A program made the translations under genes and the position numbers. Shown in pieces: positions 9,204-17,282 of a stretch of 64,000 nt of DNA (position 1 is its first letter; each line of letters opens with the position of its first letter). Location of the stretch: NCBI RefSeq assembly GCF_002770725.1, contig NZ_NQVN01000002.1:336622-400621 (forward strand), given 5' to 3'. Source of the stretch: Pleomorphomonas carboxyditropha. Its GTDB lineage: Bacteria; Pseudomonadota; Alphaproteobacteria; Rhizobiales; Pleomorphomonadaceae. The notes beneath the pieces are model-generated. The model did no database searches. It was given only the letters and a program-made list of their open reading frames with translations, and was not told where the DNA came from.

Positions 9204-10192
9204 ATACCCTCCAGGTCTGGGTGGTGCGCACCCTTTTGAAGAATACGACCATCATCCTGTTCCTGCTGCTGTTCGTCGGGTTCGGCTTGCTGGCGCCCAA
9301 CTTCCTTAGTCTGAGGAACCTGGAGATCATCATCTCCAACGCCTCCTACATCGGCATCATCGCCGTCGGCATGACATTCGTCCTGTTGACCGGCGGCATC
9401 GACCTGTCGGTGGGATCGGTGATGTACGTGTCGGCGGTGGTGGTCGGCCTGCTGATCGAGAACTACGACTTCTCCATCGCCGCCGCGTTGATGGTCGGCT
9501 TCCTGGCCGGCCTGGCCTTCGGCCTGTTCAACGCGGTGGTGATCACCTTGCTCGGCATTCCGCCGTTCATCGCCACGCTGGTGACGATGATCGCCGGCCG
9601 CGGCGTCGGCCTGCTGCTCACCCGCTCGGCGGCGGTGGACTTTCCGGATGAGCTGACGATGCTCTCTGCCGTCCGGGTGTTCGGCATCCAGCTCAATATC
9701 TTCATCTTCGCGCTGGTGGTGCTGGCGGCGACGGTCTTCCTGATGCTCACCGCCTCCGGACGACGGCTCTACGCTGTCGGCAACGATCCAGAGGCCGCCC
9801 GCAAGGCCGGCATCAACGCGACGGCTCTCATTGCCATGACCTACGTGATCAGCGGCGGCTGCGCGGCGCTGGCCGGCTTCGTGTCGATCTCCCAGCTCGG
9901 CCGCGTCAACGCCGGCTTCGGCATGGGCGATGAGTTCGACGCCATTGCCGCGGCAGTGCTGGGCGGCGCCAGCCTGTTCGGCGGCGTTGGTACCGCCTTC
10001 CCCGGCACGGTGCTCGGCACCATCATGATCCAAATGGTTCAGGCCGGTCTGGTATTCATACGCGTCGATCTGTACATCCAGCCGATCGTCATGGGCGGGA
10101 TCATCTTCTTTGCCGTCTTTCTCGACTCCTTCCGGCGCGTTCAGCTCAAGAAACTGGAACGGCGCAACATCATGAGGCTCTCCGATTCCTGA
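9200..10192 (+). CDS. CUT2 sugar ABC transporter second permease
   Basis: A 330-residue RbsC-like permease with the usual hydrophobic segments, the GGIDLSVGSVMYVSAVVVGLL loop, and a C-terminal FDAIAAAVLGGASLFGGVGT region. Its start overlaps the ATPase stop. Two different permease genes in one operon imply a heterodimeric channel, as in the autoinducer-2/rhamnose-type systems. It is the last gene of the locus; a strong convergent stem-loop follows at 10307. Confidence 0.92.
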   Translation: MNTLQVWVVRTLLKNTTIILFLLLFVGFGLLAPNFLSLRNLEIIISNASYIGIIAVGMTFVLLTGGIDLSVGSVMYVSAVVVGLLIENYDFSIAAALMVGFLAGLAFGLFNAVVITLLGIPPFIATLVTMIAGRGVGLLLTRSAAVDFPDELTMLSAVRVFGIQLNIFIFALVVLAATVFLMLTASGRRLYAVGNDPEAARKAGINATALIAMTYVISGGCAALAGFVSISQLGRVNAGFGMGDEFDAIAAAVLGGASLFGGVGTAFPGTVLGTIMIQMVQAGLVFIRVDLYIQPIVMGGIIFFAVFLDSFRRVQLKKLERRNIMRLSDS

Positions 10193-10306
10193 GGAAAGCT
10201 CTCGTCGATACGACACCGAATGGCAAGACGTCTCCAGCGAACGGACGTTTCTTCCGGACGCGGTTCTGATGATGGAGATCGGTGATCGCTATCGTTTTGA
10301 GCCGCC

Positions 10307-10334
10307 GCGTTGCCTCGCGCGGGCGAGGCAACGC
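10307..10334. terminator. convergent stem-loop between ABC permease and binding-protein genes
   Basis: A perfect 12-bp stem, GCGTTGCCTCGC / GCGAGGCAACGC, with a 4-base loop. It sits between two genes whose 3' ends face each other (stops at 10192 and 10389), so it can act for both strands. The rest of the 196-base gap shows nothing else. Confidence 0.65.
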
Positions 10335-10388
10335 ATGGAACTCAATGCCGGCCGGACCCCTGTTGCCGTGGAGTAGCCACACGGTCGC

Positions 10389-11426
10389 TCAGGCGAAAAT
10401 ATCGACTGTGATGCGGTTGGCGATCTCTTCCGGGTCGGTCGAGGAATCCGCGACGCCGGTCAGCTTGAGATCTTCGTAGCCGATCCGTACTTCGTCGCGC
10501 AGTTGCTTGCCGAACCAGTGGTCGTGATAGGTGAAGGAAGCCAGCACTTCCGTCAGGTCTTCCAGCGGCAAGCCGGGCTTCAGCGTGTCGAAATACCACT
10601 TGGCAACCTCGTCGGGGTGCTCCGCGGTATAGTGATGGATTTCGAGATTGGCGGCGGCGACGCGCCGGATGGCGTCCTTGTTGGCTTCGTAATAGTCTCC
10701 GTTGACGCCGAGCACACAGCAGACGCGGTCCTGGAACGTGCCCGACTGGGTATCCGCGATCTTCAGGAAGCCGTGCTGCTTCTGGTAGGAATAGGCCCAT
10801 GGGTCCATGTGCGCGACGGCATCCGCCTCGCCCTTCAGCACGCCCTCGGCGACGAGATCGAACGGGAAGACCTTCCAGGTGACATCGGCGTCCGGATCGA
10901 GGCCGGCCTTGGCGAGCGCCACGGAAAAGGCGACGCGCGACGGCGACATCACGTCGAAGGTGCCGATCGTCTTGCCCTTGAGATCGGCGAGGGTCTTGAT
11001 CCCCGCATCCGGTTTCACCAGCAGCCGCTGGCAGCCGCCATGCGATCCGGCGAACAGCTTGACGTTGAGGCCCTGCTCGATCGGCTTCAGCCAGTCGTAG
11101 AGCAGGCCCGGTCCGGCCTCCGCCTTGTGGGTGGCGAGCGCCTGGATCAGCGTCTGGCCGCTGGAGCCCTGATAGAAGAGCTCCACCTCCAGTCCGTGCT
11201 TTGCATAAAACCCCTTGTCGACGCCGAAGCCGACCGGAGCGTGGCAGGCGGCGACTTCCGTCCATTCCAGCTTGATCGGCGTCAGGTTGCCGGCGATCGC
11301 ATATCTGCTCGGTTGCGTGGCGGCGATGCCGAAGGCGGCGACCGCCCCGGTAGCGCCCGCCGCCTTGATGAAGCCGCGCCGGGAAAGTCCGGCCGGCGGA
11401 AAAGCCCCCTGTTTCATGCTCGTCAA
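10389..11426 (-). CDS. NitT/TauT (sulfonate-type) ABC substrate-binding protein, orphan
   Basis: A 345-residue NMT1/SsuA-like periplasmic binding protein. It has a Tat-type signal (SRRGFIKAAGATGAVAAFG) and the domain starts at IKLEWTEVAACHAPVGFGVDKGFYAKHGLEVELFYQG. The family binds sulfonates, nitrate or related small anions and organosulfur compounds. No permease or ATPase gene lies next to it, so it must share a transporter encoded elsewhere or the TauT-type system at 27.7-30.4 kb. It is divergent from the TPP-riboswitch thiamine operon; a pyrimidine-precursor role (ThiY-like) is possible, but the sulfur genes nearby make an organosulfur ligand at least as likely. Confidence 0.82.
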   Translation of the reverse strand: MTSMKQGAFPPAGLSRRGFIKAAGATGAVAAFGIAATQPSRYAIAGNLTPIKLEWTEVAACHAPVGFGVDKGFYAKHGLEVELFYQGSSGQTLIQALATHKAEAGPGLLYDWLKPIEQGLNVKLFAGSHGGCQRLLVKPDAGIKTLADLKGKTIGTFDVMSPSRVAFSVALAKAGLDPDADVTWKVFPFDLVAEGVLKGEADAVAHMDPWAYSYQKQHGFLKIADTQSGTFQDRVCCVLGVNGDYYEANKDAIRRVAAANLEIHHYTAEHPDEVAKWYFDTLKPGLPLEDLTEVLASFTYHDHWFGKQLRDEVRIGYEDLKLTGVADSSTDPEEIANRITVDIFA

Positions 11427-11729
11427 AGCTCCTTGAACTGGATGCGAGAGTCGGGCAGGAAACTAGCGTTATCGACATATTATAGATAGATTAAATAGAC
11501 TAACGTTGACGAAAACCGGGAAAATCTCTTTCCGCGCCTTCGGGCAGACACGCGGCCGCTCCCTTCGCCTTGGAATACGTTGAAATACGGCCCCGTTTTC
11601 TTGAGCGTTTCCTGAATATTATTGGATCGCCTGCGGCTCTCCTCGCTTGGCCTCGCCACGACCCACGGGGTGGATCAGCAATTTATCTCGGTTGACGGGA
11701 GAGGCCGGCCTCGCCCACATTTGCCGATG

Positions 11730-11817
11730 TCCGAGGGGTGTCCCGTCAACCGGGGCTGAGATGGCATGTCGCCGAACCCTTTGAACCTGATCCGGGTCAT
11801 GCCGGCGAAGGAACGGG
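11730..11817 (+). promoter_or_regulatory. TPP (thi-box) riboswitch
   Basis: The conserved TPP aptamer segments are readable: GGGGTGTCCC, then GGCTGAGATGG, then ACCCTTTGAACCTGATCCGGGT, and TCATGCCGGCGAAGGAA. Their order and spacing match the consensus, including the GCUGAGA and CUGAUC..GGGU elements that hold the pyrimidine and pyrophosphate. It lies about 155 bases upstream of thiS. In Gram-negative bacteria such elements usually block translation when TPP is bound. The remainder of the 545-base gap between 11427 and 11971 carries A+T-rich promoter-like sequence for both divergent genes (around 11450-11520) and no other feature I can support. Confidence 0.93.
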
Positions 11818-11971
11818 ATGCATAGATTTCAGTCCCCATTCTGCGCTCATCGCACCCGGATCTTCCCGCAAGAGAGGAGGGCCGGATGTCTCGTCCTGTT
11901 TCGTCCGCCCCCACCGCAGGCCCCGCCTGTGCCGGCGCTCCGGCATGGGCCCGGGCAGATGGAGATCGTTC

Positions 11972-12166
11972 ATGCAGGTCAACGGTGAACAGGCGGATCT
12001 CGCCCGGCCCATGAGCCTTGGCGCGTTCCTGTCCGACATGGAGATCGGCGCGTCGCGCATCGTCGTCGAGCGAAACGGCGAGATCGTCGCCCGCGACAGC
12101 TACGACACGACCATGCTGTCGGCCGGCGACGTTCTGGAAATCCTCTATTTCGTCGGCGGCGGCTGA
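11972..12166 (+). CDS. thiS: ThiS sulfur carrier protein
   Basis: A 64-residue ubiquitin-fold sulfur carrier ending in FVGGG; the terminal Gly-Gly is the residue pair that is adenylated and thiocarboxylated. The open frame extends much further 5', but ATG at 11972 with GGAG 9 bases upstream gives the normal ThiS length and start (MQVNGEQADL), while the longer version would run through the riboswitch. It donates sulfur to the thiazole ring made by ThiG. First gene of thiS-thiG-thiH-thiF. Confidence 0.92.
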   Translation: MQVNGEQADLARPMSLGAFLSDMEIGASRIVVERNGEIVARDSYDTTMLSAGDVLEILYFVGGG

Positions 12167-12220
12167 CCACCCGCCCGGACATAGCCGGCGTTTCCCATCG
12201 TTTTCGCATCCGAGGTTGCC

Positions 12221-13036
12221 ATGTCCAACATATCCAGTCCCGACCGCCCGGCATCGCCGCATCCGGCGGCAGCCGACGATCTCGTCATCGCCGGCAAAGC
12301 CTTCCGCTCCCGCTTCATCCTGGGATCGGGCAAGTTCTCGCTCGACCTGATGCGGGCGGTGATCGAAAACGCCGGCACCGAGATCGTCACGCTGGCGCTC
12401 CGGCGCGTGAGCGTCGGCGGCCCCGGCAATATCCTCGACCATATTCCGCCCGGCATCACGCTCCTGCCCAACACCTCGGGCGCCCGCACCGCCGACGAGG
12501 CGATCCGCATCGCCCGTCTCGGCCGCGAACTGACCGGCAGTCCCTTCGTCAAGATCGAGGTGGTGCCGGACGCCAGGTATCTGCTGCCGGACAATGGCGA
12601 GACCGTCCGGGCCATCGAGGTGCTGGCGCGCGAGGGCTTCGCCGCATTGCCCTACATGCATCCGGACCTCGTTGCCGCCCGGGCGATGCGCGAGGCCGGC
12701 GCGGCGGCGATCATGCCGCTGGCCGCGCCGATCGGCAGCAATCGCGGCCTGACCACGCGCGAATTCATCCGCATCCTGGTCGAGGAGATCGACCTGCCGA
12801 TCATCGTCGACGCCGGCATCGGCCGGCCGTCGGAAGCCTGCGAGGCCATGGAGATGGGCGTCGCCGCCATCATGGCCAACACCGCCGTCGCCACCGCCGG
12901 CAACGTCGCCGTCATGGCCCGGGCCTTCGGCGCCGCCGTCGAGGCCGGCCGCCTTGCCTGGCGGGCCGGTCTTGGTCGCCGTCTCGACGCCGGCGCCGAG
13001 GCGTCGAGCCCGTTGACCGGTTTCCTGCGCGACTGA
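12221..13036 (+). CDS. thiG: thiazole synthase ThiG
   Basis: A 271-residue TIM-barrel enzyme that condenses 1-deoxy-D-xylulose-5-P, dehydroglycine and the ThiS thiocarboxylate into thiazole phosphate. The Schiff-base lysine is Lys111 in FVKIEVVPD. Other signatures are GSGKFSLDLM, the phosphate loop DAGIGRPSEACEAMEMG and the C-terminal MANTAVATAGN. The N-terminus carries about 18 extra Ser/Pro/Ala-rich residues compared with typical ThiG; a downstream in-frame start is not obvious. It lies 54 bases after thiS. Confidence 0.95.
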   Translation: MSNISSPDRPASPHPAAADDLVIAGKAFRSRFILGSGKFSLDLMRAVIENAGTEIVTLALRRVSVGGPGNILDHIPPGITLLPNTSGARTADEAIRIARLGRELTGSPFVKIEVVPDARYLLPDNGETVRAIEVLAREGFAALPYMHPDLVAARAMREAGAAAIMPLAAPIGSNRGLTTREFIRILVEEIDLPIIVDAGIGRPSEACEAMEMGVAAIMANTAVATAGNVAVMARAFGAAVEAGRLAWRAGLGRRLDAGAEASSPLTGFLRD

Positions 13037-13047
13037 CGGAGGCAACC

Positions 13048-14199
13048 ATGAGTGCACACTTTGTCCACGCTCCCTACCAGGACGGCATGGAAGTCATCGA
13101 CTCCGGCATCATGGGCCGGATCCTCGACGGAGTGGGGCGCTACGACCCCGCCGCTCCGACCGAGCGCGACGTCGCCCGGGCGCTCGGCGCCGACCGGCTG
13201 ACGCTCGACGATTTCGCCGCCTTGCTGTCGCCGGCCGCCCGGCCGTTCCTCGAGGCGATGGCCGTCCGGGCGCGGGCCGAGCGGCGGCGGCATTTCGGCA
13301 CCGCCGTGTCGCTGTTCACGCCGCTCTATCTGTCCAACCATTGCCGCAACCGTTGCGTCTATTGCGGCTTCAATGCCGCCAACAGGATCCGCCGGGCCCA
13401 GCTCGACCTCGACAGCATCGACCGCGAACTGGCCGCCATCGCCGCCACCGGCTTGCAGGACGTGCTGCTGCTCACCGGCGAAGCGCGGTCGATGTCGGGC
13501 GTCGCCTATATCGGCGAGGCGGTGAGGCTGGCCGCCCGCCGCTTCGCCCTGGTCGGCATCGAGGTCTATCCGCTCAACACCGACGAATACGCCTATCTCA
13601 ACGCCTGCGGCGCCGACTACACCTGCGTGTTCCAGGAGACCTACGATCCGGTGCGCTATCTTGAGGTGCACGCGGCCGGCCCCAAGCGGGTCTACCCCTA
13701 TCGCCTCGACGCCCAGGAGCGGGCGCTGAGGGGCGGCATGCGCTCGGTGGCGTTCGCCGCGCTGCTCGGCCTCGCCGACTTCCGCAAGGACGCCTTCGCC
13801 ACCGGCCTGCACGCCCATCTCATCCAGCGCGCCTACCCGTGGGCGGAGATATCCTTCTCGCTGCCGCGCCTGCGGCCGCACGTCAGCAACGCCGCCGAGA
13901 ATGCCGGCGACGTCCATGAGACCGAGCTCCTGCAGGTGATGCTGGCCTACCGGCTGTTCATGCCGCACGCGGCCATCACCATCTCCTCGCGCGAGCGGGC
14001 CGGCTTCCGCGACCATGCCGTCGATCTCTGCGCCACCAGGATGTCGGCCGGCGTCCGGGTCGACATCGGCGGCCACGGCGAAGCGGAAAAAGGCGACGGT
14101 CAGTTCGAGATCGCCGACGGCCGCGACGTCGGCGCCGTGCACGCGGCGATCGTCGGCCGCGGCCTGCAGCCGGTCTACCGCGATTACATCAGGACCTGA
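13048..14199 (+). CDS. thiH: 2-iminoacetate synthase ThiH (radical SAM tyrosine lyase)
   Basis: A 383-residue radical SAM enzyme with the CxxxCxxC cluster motif at Cys99, Cys103 and Cys106 (CRNRCVYCGF). It cleaves tyrosine to p-cresol and dehydroglycine for ThiG. This is the oxygen-sensitive alternative to the glycine oxidase ThiO, which is not in the cluster. The choice of ThiH fits an organism making thiamine under low oxygen and agrees with the anaerobic enzymes elsewhere in the region. It starts 11 bases after thiG. Confidence 0.95.
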   Translation: MSAHFVHAPYQDGMEVIDSGIMGRILDGVGRYDPAAPTERDVARALGADRLTLDDFAALLSPAARPFLEAMAVRARAERRRHFGTAVSLFTPLYLSNHCRNRCVYCGFNAANRIRRAQLDLDSIDRELAAIAATGLQDVLLLTGEARSMSGVAYIGEAVRLAARRFALVGIEVYPLNTDEYAYLNACGADYTCVFQETYDPVRYLEVHAAGPKRVYPYRLDAQERALRGGMRSVAFAALLGLADFRKDAFATGLHAHLIQRAYPWAEISFSLPRLRPHVSNAAENAGDVHETELLQVMLAYRLFMPHAAITISSRERAGFRDHAVDLCATRMSAGVRVDIGGHGEAEKGDGQFEIADGRDVGAVHAAIVGRGLQPVYRDYIRT

Positions 14200-14214
14200 C
14201 ATGGGGAGCGCAAG

Positions 14215-15018
14215 ATGGACTTCACGCCGGAAAGGCTGGAGCGTTACAGCCCCCACATCCTGCTGAACGAGGTGGGGGGCGCCGGCCAGCGCAAGCTGTT
14301 CGACGCCCGGGTGCTGGTGATCGGCGTGGGCGGCCTGGGCTCACCGGCGGCGCTCTATCTGGCGGCGGCCGGCATCGGCACGATCGGCCTCGTCGATGCC
14401 GACGTGGTCGATCTTTCCAACCTGCAACGCCAGATCATCCACGCCACGCCGGATGTCGGCCGCCCGAAGGTCGATTCGGCCGCCGACAGCATCGCCGCGC
14501 TCAATCCCGACGTCGTCGTCCGGCCGTACCGGCAGCATGTCGACGAGGACAACATCCGGTCGATCGTCCGCGACTACGATTTCGTCATCGACGGGACCGA
14601 CAGCTTCGCCGCCAAGTTCCTGATCAACGACGCCTGCGTCGCCGAAGGCGTCGCCTTCTCCCATGGCGGCGTCGGCCGGTTTCGGGGCCAGACGATGACT
14701 GTCCTGCCCGGTCGCTCGGCCTGCTATCGCTGCGTCTTCGGGGCGCCGCCACCGGAGGGGGCGGTGCCGCCCTGTTCGCGCATGGGCATTCTCGGCGCCG
14801 TCGCCGGCATGCTCGGAACCATCCAGGCGGCCGAAGCGCTGAAATTCTTCACCGACACCGGCCAGTTGCTCGTCGATACCATGCTCACCTTCGACGCCCG
14901 GGACATGAAATTCCGCAAGGTGCCCGTCAAGGCCGACAGCCACTGCGCCGCCTGCGGTTGCCGCACGGCGAAAGCCGGCGCCCCGGAAGCCGGCGGAGGC
15001 GGGCCGGACGCGCGGTGA
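14215..15018 (+). CDS. thiF: ThiF/MoeB-family sulfur-carrier adenylyltransferase
   Basis: A 267-residue E1-like adenylyltransferase. The nucleotide-binding GVGGLGSPAALYLAAAG lies near residue 40, the NLQRQIIH motif follows, and zinc-binding CxxC pairs occur in CYRCVFG and near the C-terminus (CAACGC). It activates the ThiS C-terminus by adenylation. MoeB for molybdopterin synthesis is the nearest alternative, but the operon settles on ThiF. It is the last gene of the riboswitch-controlled operon and converges with the B3/B4-domain gene with only 17 bases between the stops. Confidence 0.9.
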   Translation: MDFTPERLERYSPHILLNEVGGAGQRKLFDARVLVIGVGGLGSPAALYLAAAGIGTIGLVDADVVDLSNLQRQIIHATPDVGRPKVDSAADSIAALNPDVVVRPYRQHVDEDNIRSIVRDYDFVIDGTDSFAAKFLINDACVAEGVAFSHGGVGRFRGQTMTVLPGRSACYRCVFGAPPPEGAVPPCSRMGILGAVAGMLGTIQAAEALKFFTDTGQLLVDTMLTFDARDMKFRKVPVKADSHCAACGCRTAKAGAPEAGGGGPDAR

Positions 15019-15035
15019 TCTCCCCTGTTCCGGGT

Positions 15036-15710
15036 TCAGGGACGGTAAAGCGGCTCGACGGTTCCGCCGAAGAATCCCGACAGGACCGACAGCAGGCGGT
15101 CGTGTCCTTGCCGGACGAATTCCGGCGAGGTCCGGGCGTTGCCCTGCACGATGAGGAAGGCGCTCTTGGTGCCGGCGGTCACCTTGGTCTTTTCCACCTG
15201 CCGCACTTCGAGCCGGCAGATGACGTCGCCGGCATCGTCGACATAGGCGTATTCCCCCGGCCGCACCGCTTCCGGTTCGGGCGCGCCGATCGGATGGAAG
15301 TGCTCCGTGCCGTCGGTGAGGCGCAGCGACACGTCGCCCTCGACGTGGTCGAGATCGTGTGCGCCGAGCGCCAGGCGGGTTTCGATGGACACGGCGTTGT
15401 AGAGATCGACGAATGGCCCGATGCGCGGAATGTCGCCGCGTTTTTCCAGGTAGCGCAGCAGCGTTTCCGGCGCCGAATGCAATTTCCGGGTCGGGACGGA
15501 AAAGTCCAGGTGCAACTGATGGAACCCCCGGAGGACCGGATCGTCCGACACCGGGATTTTGGCGAGCGCGCCCCGCGCCCTGGCAACCGCCTTATCGACG
15601 TATGCCGTCACGGCGGCGGGATCGGCCCGCGAGATATCGAAGTCCTTGAGGAGGGAATAGGCGCCGATCAGCCCTTTCTCAGCAACGGCCGGGGCCAGAT
15701 GAAACCGCAT
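15036..15710 (-). CDS. B3/B4 tRNA-binding-domain protein
   Basis: A 224-residue protein resembling the B3/B4 editing-type domain of phenylalanyl-tRNA synthetase beta chains (COG3382-like). Recognisable segments are ISRADPAAVTAYVDKAVARARGAL, the central LHLDFSVPTRKLHSAPETLLRYLEKRGDIPRIGPFVDLYNAVSIETRLALGAHDLD, and a C-terminal TKSAFLIVQGNA. Stand-alone members of this family have no firmly assigned role; tRNA or amino-acid binding is inferred. It follows the nitrogenase-like operon on the same strand after a terminator-like hairpin, with 176 bases between the genes. Confidence 0.75.
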   Translation of the reverse strand: MRFHLAPAVAEKGLIGAYSLLKDFDISRADPAAVTAYVDKAVARARGALAKIPVSDDPVLRGFHQLHLDFSVPTRKLHSAPETLLRYLEKRGDIPRIGPFVDLYNAVSIETRLALGAHDLDHVEGDVSLRLTDGTEHFHPIGAPEPEAVRPGEYAYVDDAGDVICRLEVRQVEKTKVTAGTKSAFLIVQGNARTSPEFVRQGHDRLLSVLSGFFGGTVEPLYRP

Positions 15711-15851
15711 CGTCGATCAGGTCTTTCGTATGCCGCCCGAAAGGTCGGGAAGCCGGGTGAGAAAATGGAACCGTATCCGGAGCATGGATCGCAGCTTATT
15801 CGAGCCCGCCATGAATGCCAGTGCATCCAGCGGAATTTCGTGCCGCCGTAT

Positions 15852-15878
15852 GCGGCCGCTCGCCACCCGAGCGGCCGC
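15852..15878 (-). terminator. stem-loop after nitrogenase-like K gene
   Basis: A perfect 11-bp stem, GCGGCCGCTCG / CGAGCGGCCGC, with a 5-base loop, 9 bases beyond the stop of the K subunit. No T-run follows on the - strand, so it may be a partial terminator or mRNA 3'-end hairpin separating the HDK operon from the B3/B4 gene. Confidence 0.6.
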
Positions 15879-15886
15879 GGGCGCGT

Positions 15887-17269
15887 TCAGGCGCTGGCGC
15901 CGACGGTAGTCGTGTAGATCTTCTCGAGCAGCGTCAGCGCGCCGCGATAGCCGACGTAGGAGCGCGACAGCACCACCTCGTAGGAGGTGGGGAAGCCGAC
16001 CTCGACGATGGCGCCTTTCAGTTCCTTGGCGAGATCGCGTTCCCAGGTGGTGCCGAAGATGATCGGCGCCTTGTGGCCGAAGTCCGTGGCGCGCAGCTTC
16101 TGATGGATCGTGTAGCTGTCTTCCTCGAACTCGACGTCGGTCGAGACGTCGTCGGCGATGTGCCGATAGTGCTCGACGATGCCGGCGCGGAATTCCTCCG
16201 GCGGATTGTCGGTGATGATCTGCTTGCCGGGGATCAGGCCCAGTTGGTTGACCAGGAAGTTGGTGAGGGCGAGGTTGTAGGTGGCGTCGCCCACCACGGC
16301 GAACTTGGCCGGCAGGCCCCACCAGTATTCGGCGTAGAAGTCGCTGAAATCCTCGAGATACTTGTAGTAGCGCGCCTCCTCCTCGGCGATGAACGCTTCC
16401 GCCCTGGCGCTCCGGCGTTTGCGGCCGGCAAAGGCGAGCACCTGCCGCAGGAAGGCCGTGGTGGCGTTGGCGCCGATCGGCAGCGCCGGCACGTGCAGGA
16501 ACGGCTGACCGTATTTCGCTTCGAGATGGCGGGCGGTGGCGACGCCGAGCCACGGGCCGAGCACGATGTTGAAGGCAGCCTTCGGGATCGCCTTCCACTC
16601 GGAAATGCCCTTCGATTCCGGGCCGAACAGGATGTTGACCCTGAGACCGACGCCCTCCAGCACCCGCTTGATCTCGGTGAGGTCGCCGCGCCAGAAGGTG
16701 TTGTGATAGGGCAGCAGCGACCAGACGTTGACGAGGTCGGCGTCGCGCGTGCCCTCGTAGGGACCGACATGCTGGTCGATGATCGCCCGCGTCACCAGTT
16801 CGTGGCCGGTGAAGTTGTTGCCGCGGAAGCCGCCGGTCTCGGCGTAGACGATCGGCACGCCGCGCTTCTGGTAGGGCGACACCACCCCGCCGATGTCGTC
16901 GCCGACCAGGTCGGAGATGCAGCCGGTCAGCACCACGAACAGATCGGCGTCGAGGATCTTCAGCGCGGCATCGATCAATTCGTCGAGCCGCTCGCCGCCG
17001 CCGAAGATCACCTCGCGCTCGGAGGCGTTGGTGCTCGGGATGACGGCGCCGCCGCCGTAGCCGCCGCCCTGGAAGCCATTGTAGAAGCTGAGGTTCATGA
17101 ACTGCTTGTCGGTGCAGCCCGGCCCGCAGTGGGTGATGGGAATGGCCCGCGGGATGGCCGCCACGGTCTGCTGGGCGCCGATGGCGCAGCCGTAGCGGAT
17201 CTGCTCGATGGAATTGGTCTTGGCGGGGGCGGCCGCCGGCTTGATGGAGGCGTGGTCGATCAGGGTCAT
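15887..17269 (-). CDS. marK: nitrogenase-like component 1 beta subunit, probable methylthio-alkane reductase MarK
   Basis: A 460-residue NifK-family protein. The three beta-side cysteines expected at the P-cluster position are all present: Cys28 (YGCAIGA), Cys52 (HCGPGCTDK) and Cys117 (LTGCISDLVGDD). It pairs with the D subunit encoded 13 bases upstream. Complete cysteine ligation separates it from BchB and CfbD-type relatives. Length is shorter than canonical NifK (about 520) and there is no nifE/N/B nearby. Among group IV nitrogenase-like enzymes the H-D-K order in a sulfur-gene context fits methylthio-alkane reductase, which releases methanethiol from volatile methylthio compounds. The family is certain; the Mar substrate is inference. 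Confidence 0.8.
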   Translation of the reverse strand: MTLIDHASIKPAAAPAKTNSIEQIRYGCAIGAQQTVAAIPRAIPITHCGPGCTDKQFMNLSFYNGFQGGGYGGGAVIPSTNASEREVIFGGGERLDELIDAALKILDADLFVVLTGCISDLVGDDIGGVVSPYQKRGVPIVYAETGGFRGNNFTGHELVTRAIIDQHVGPYEGTRDADLVNVWSLLPYHNTFWRGDLTEIKRVLEGVGLRVNILFGPESKGISEWKAIPKAAFNIVLGPWLGVATARHLEAKYGQPFLHVPALPIGANATTAFLRQVLAFAGRKRRSARAEAFIAEEEARYYKYLEDFSDFYAEYWWGLPAKFAVVGDATYNLALTNFLVNQLGLIPGKQIITDNPPEEFRAGIVEHYRHIADDVSTDVEFEEDSYTIHQKLRATDFGHKAPIIFGTTWERDLAKELKGAIVEVGFPTSYEVVLSRSYVGYRGALTLLEKIYTTTVGASA

Positions 17270-17282
17270 GGGAGCGCTCCGT

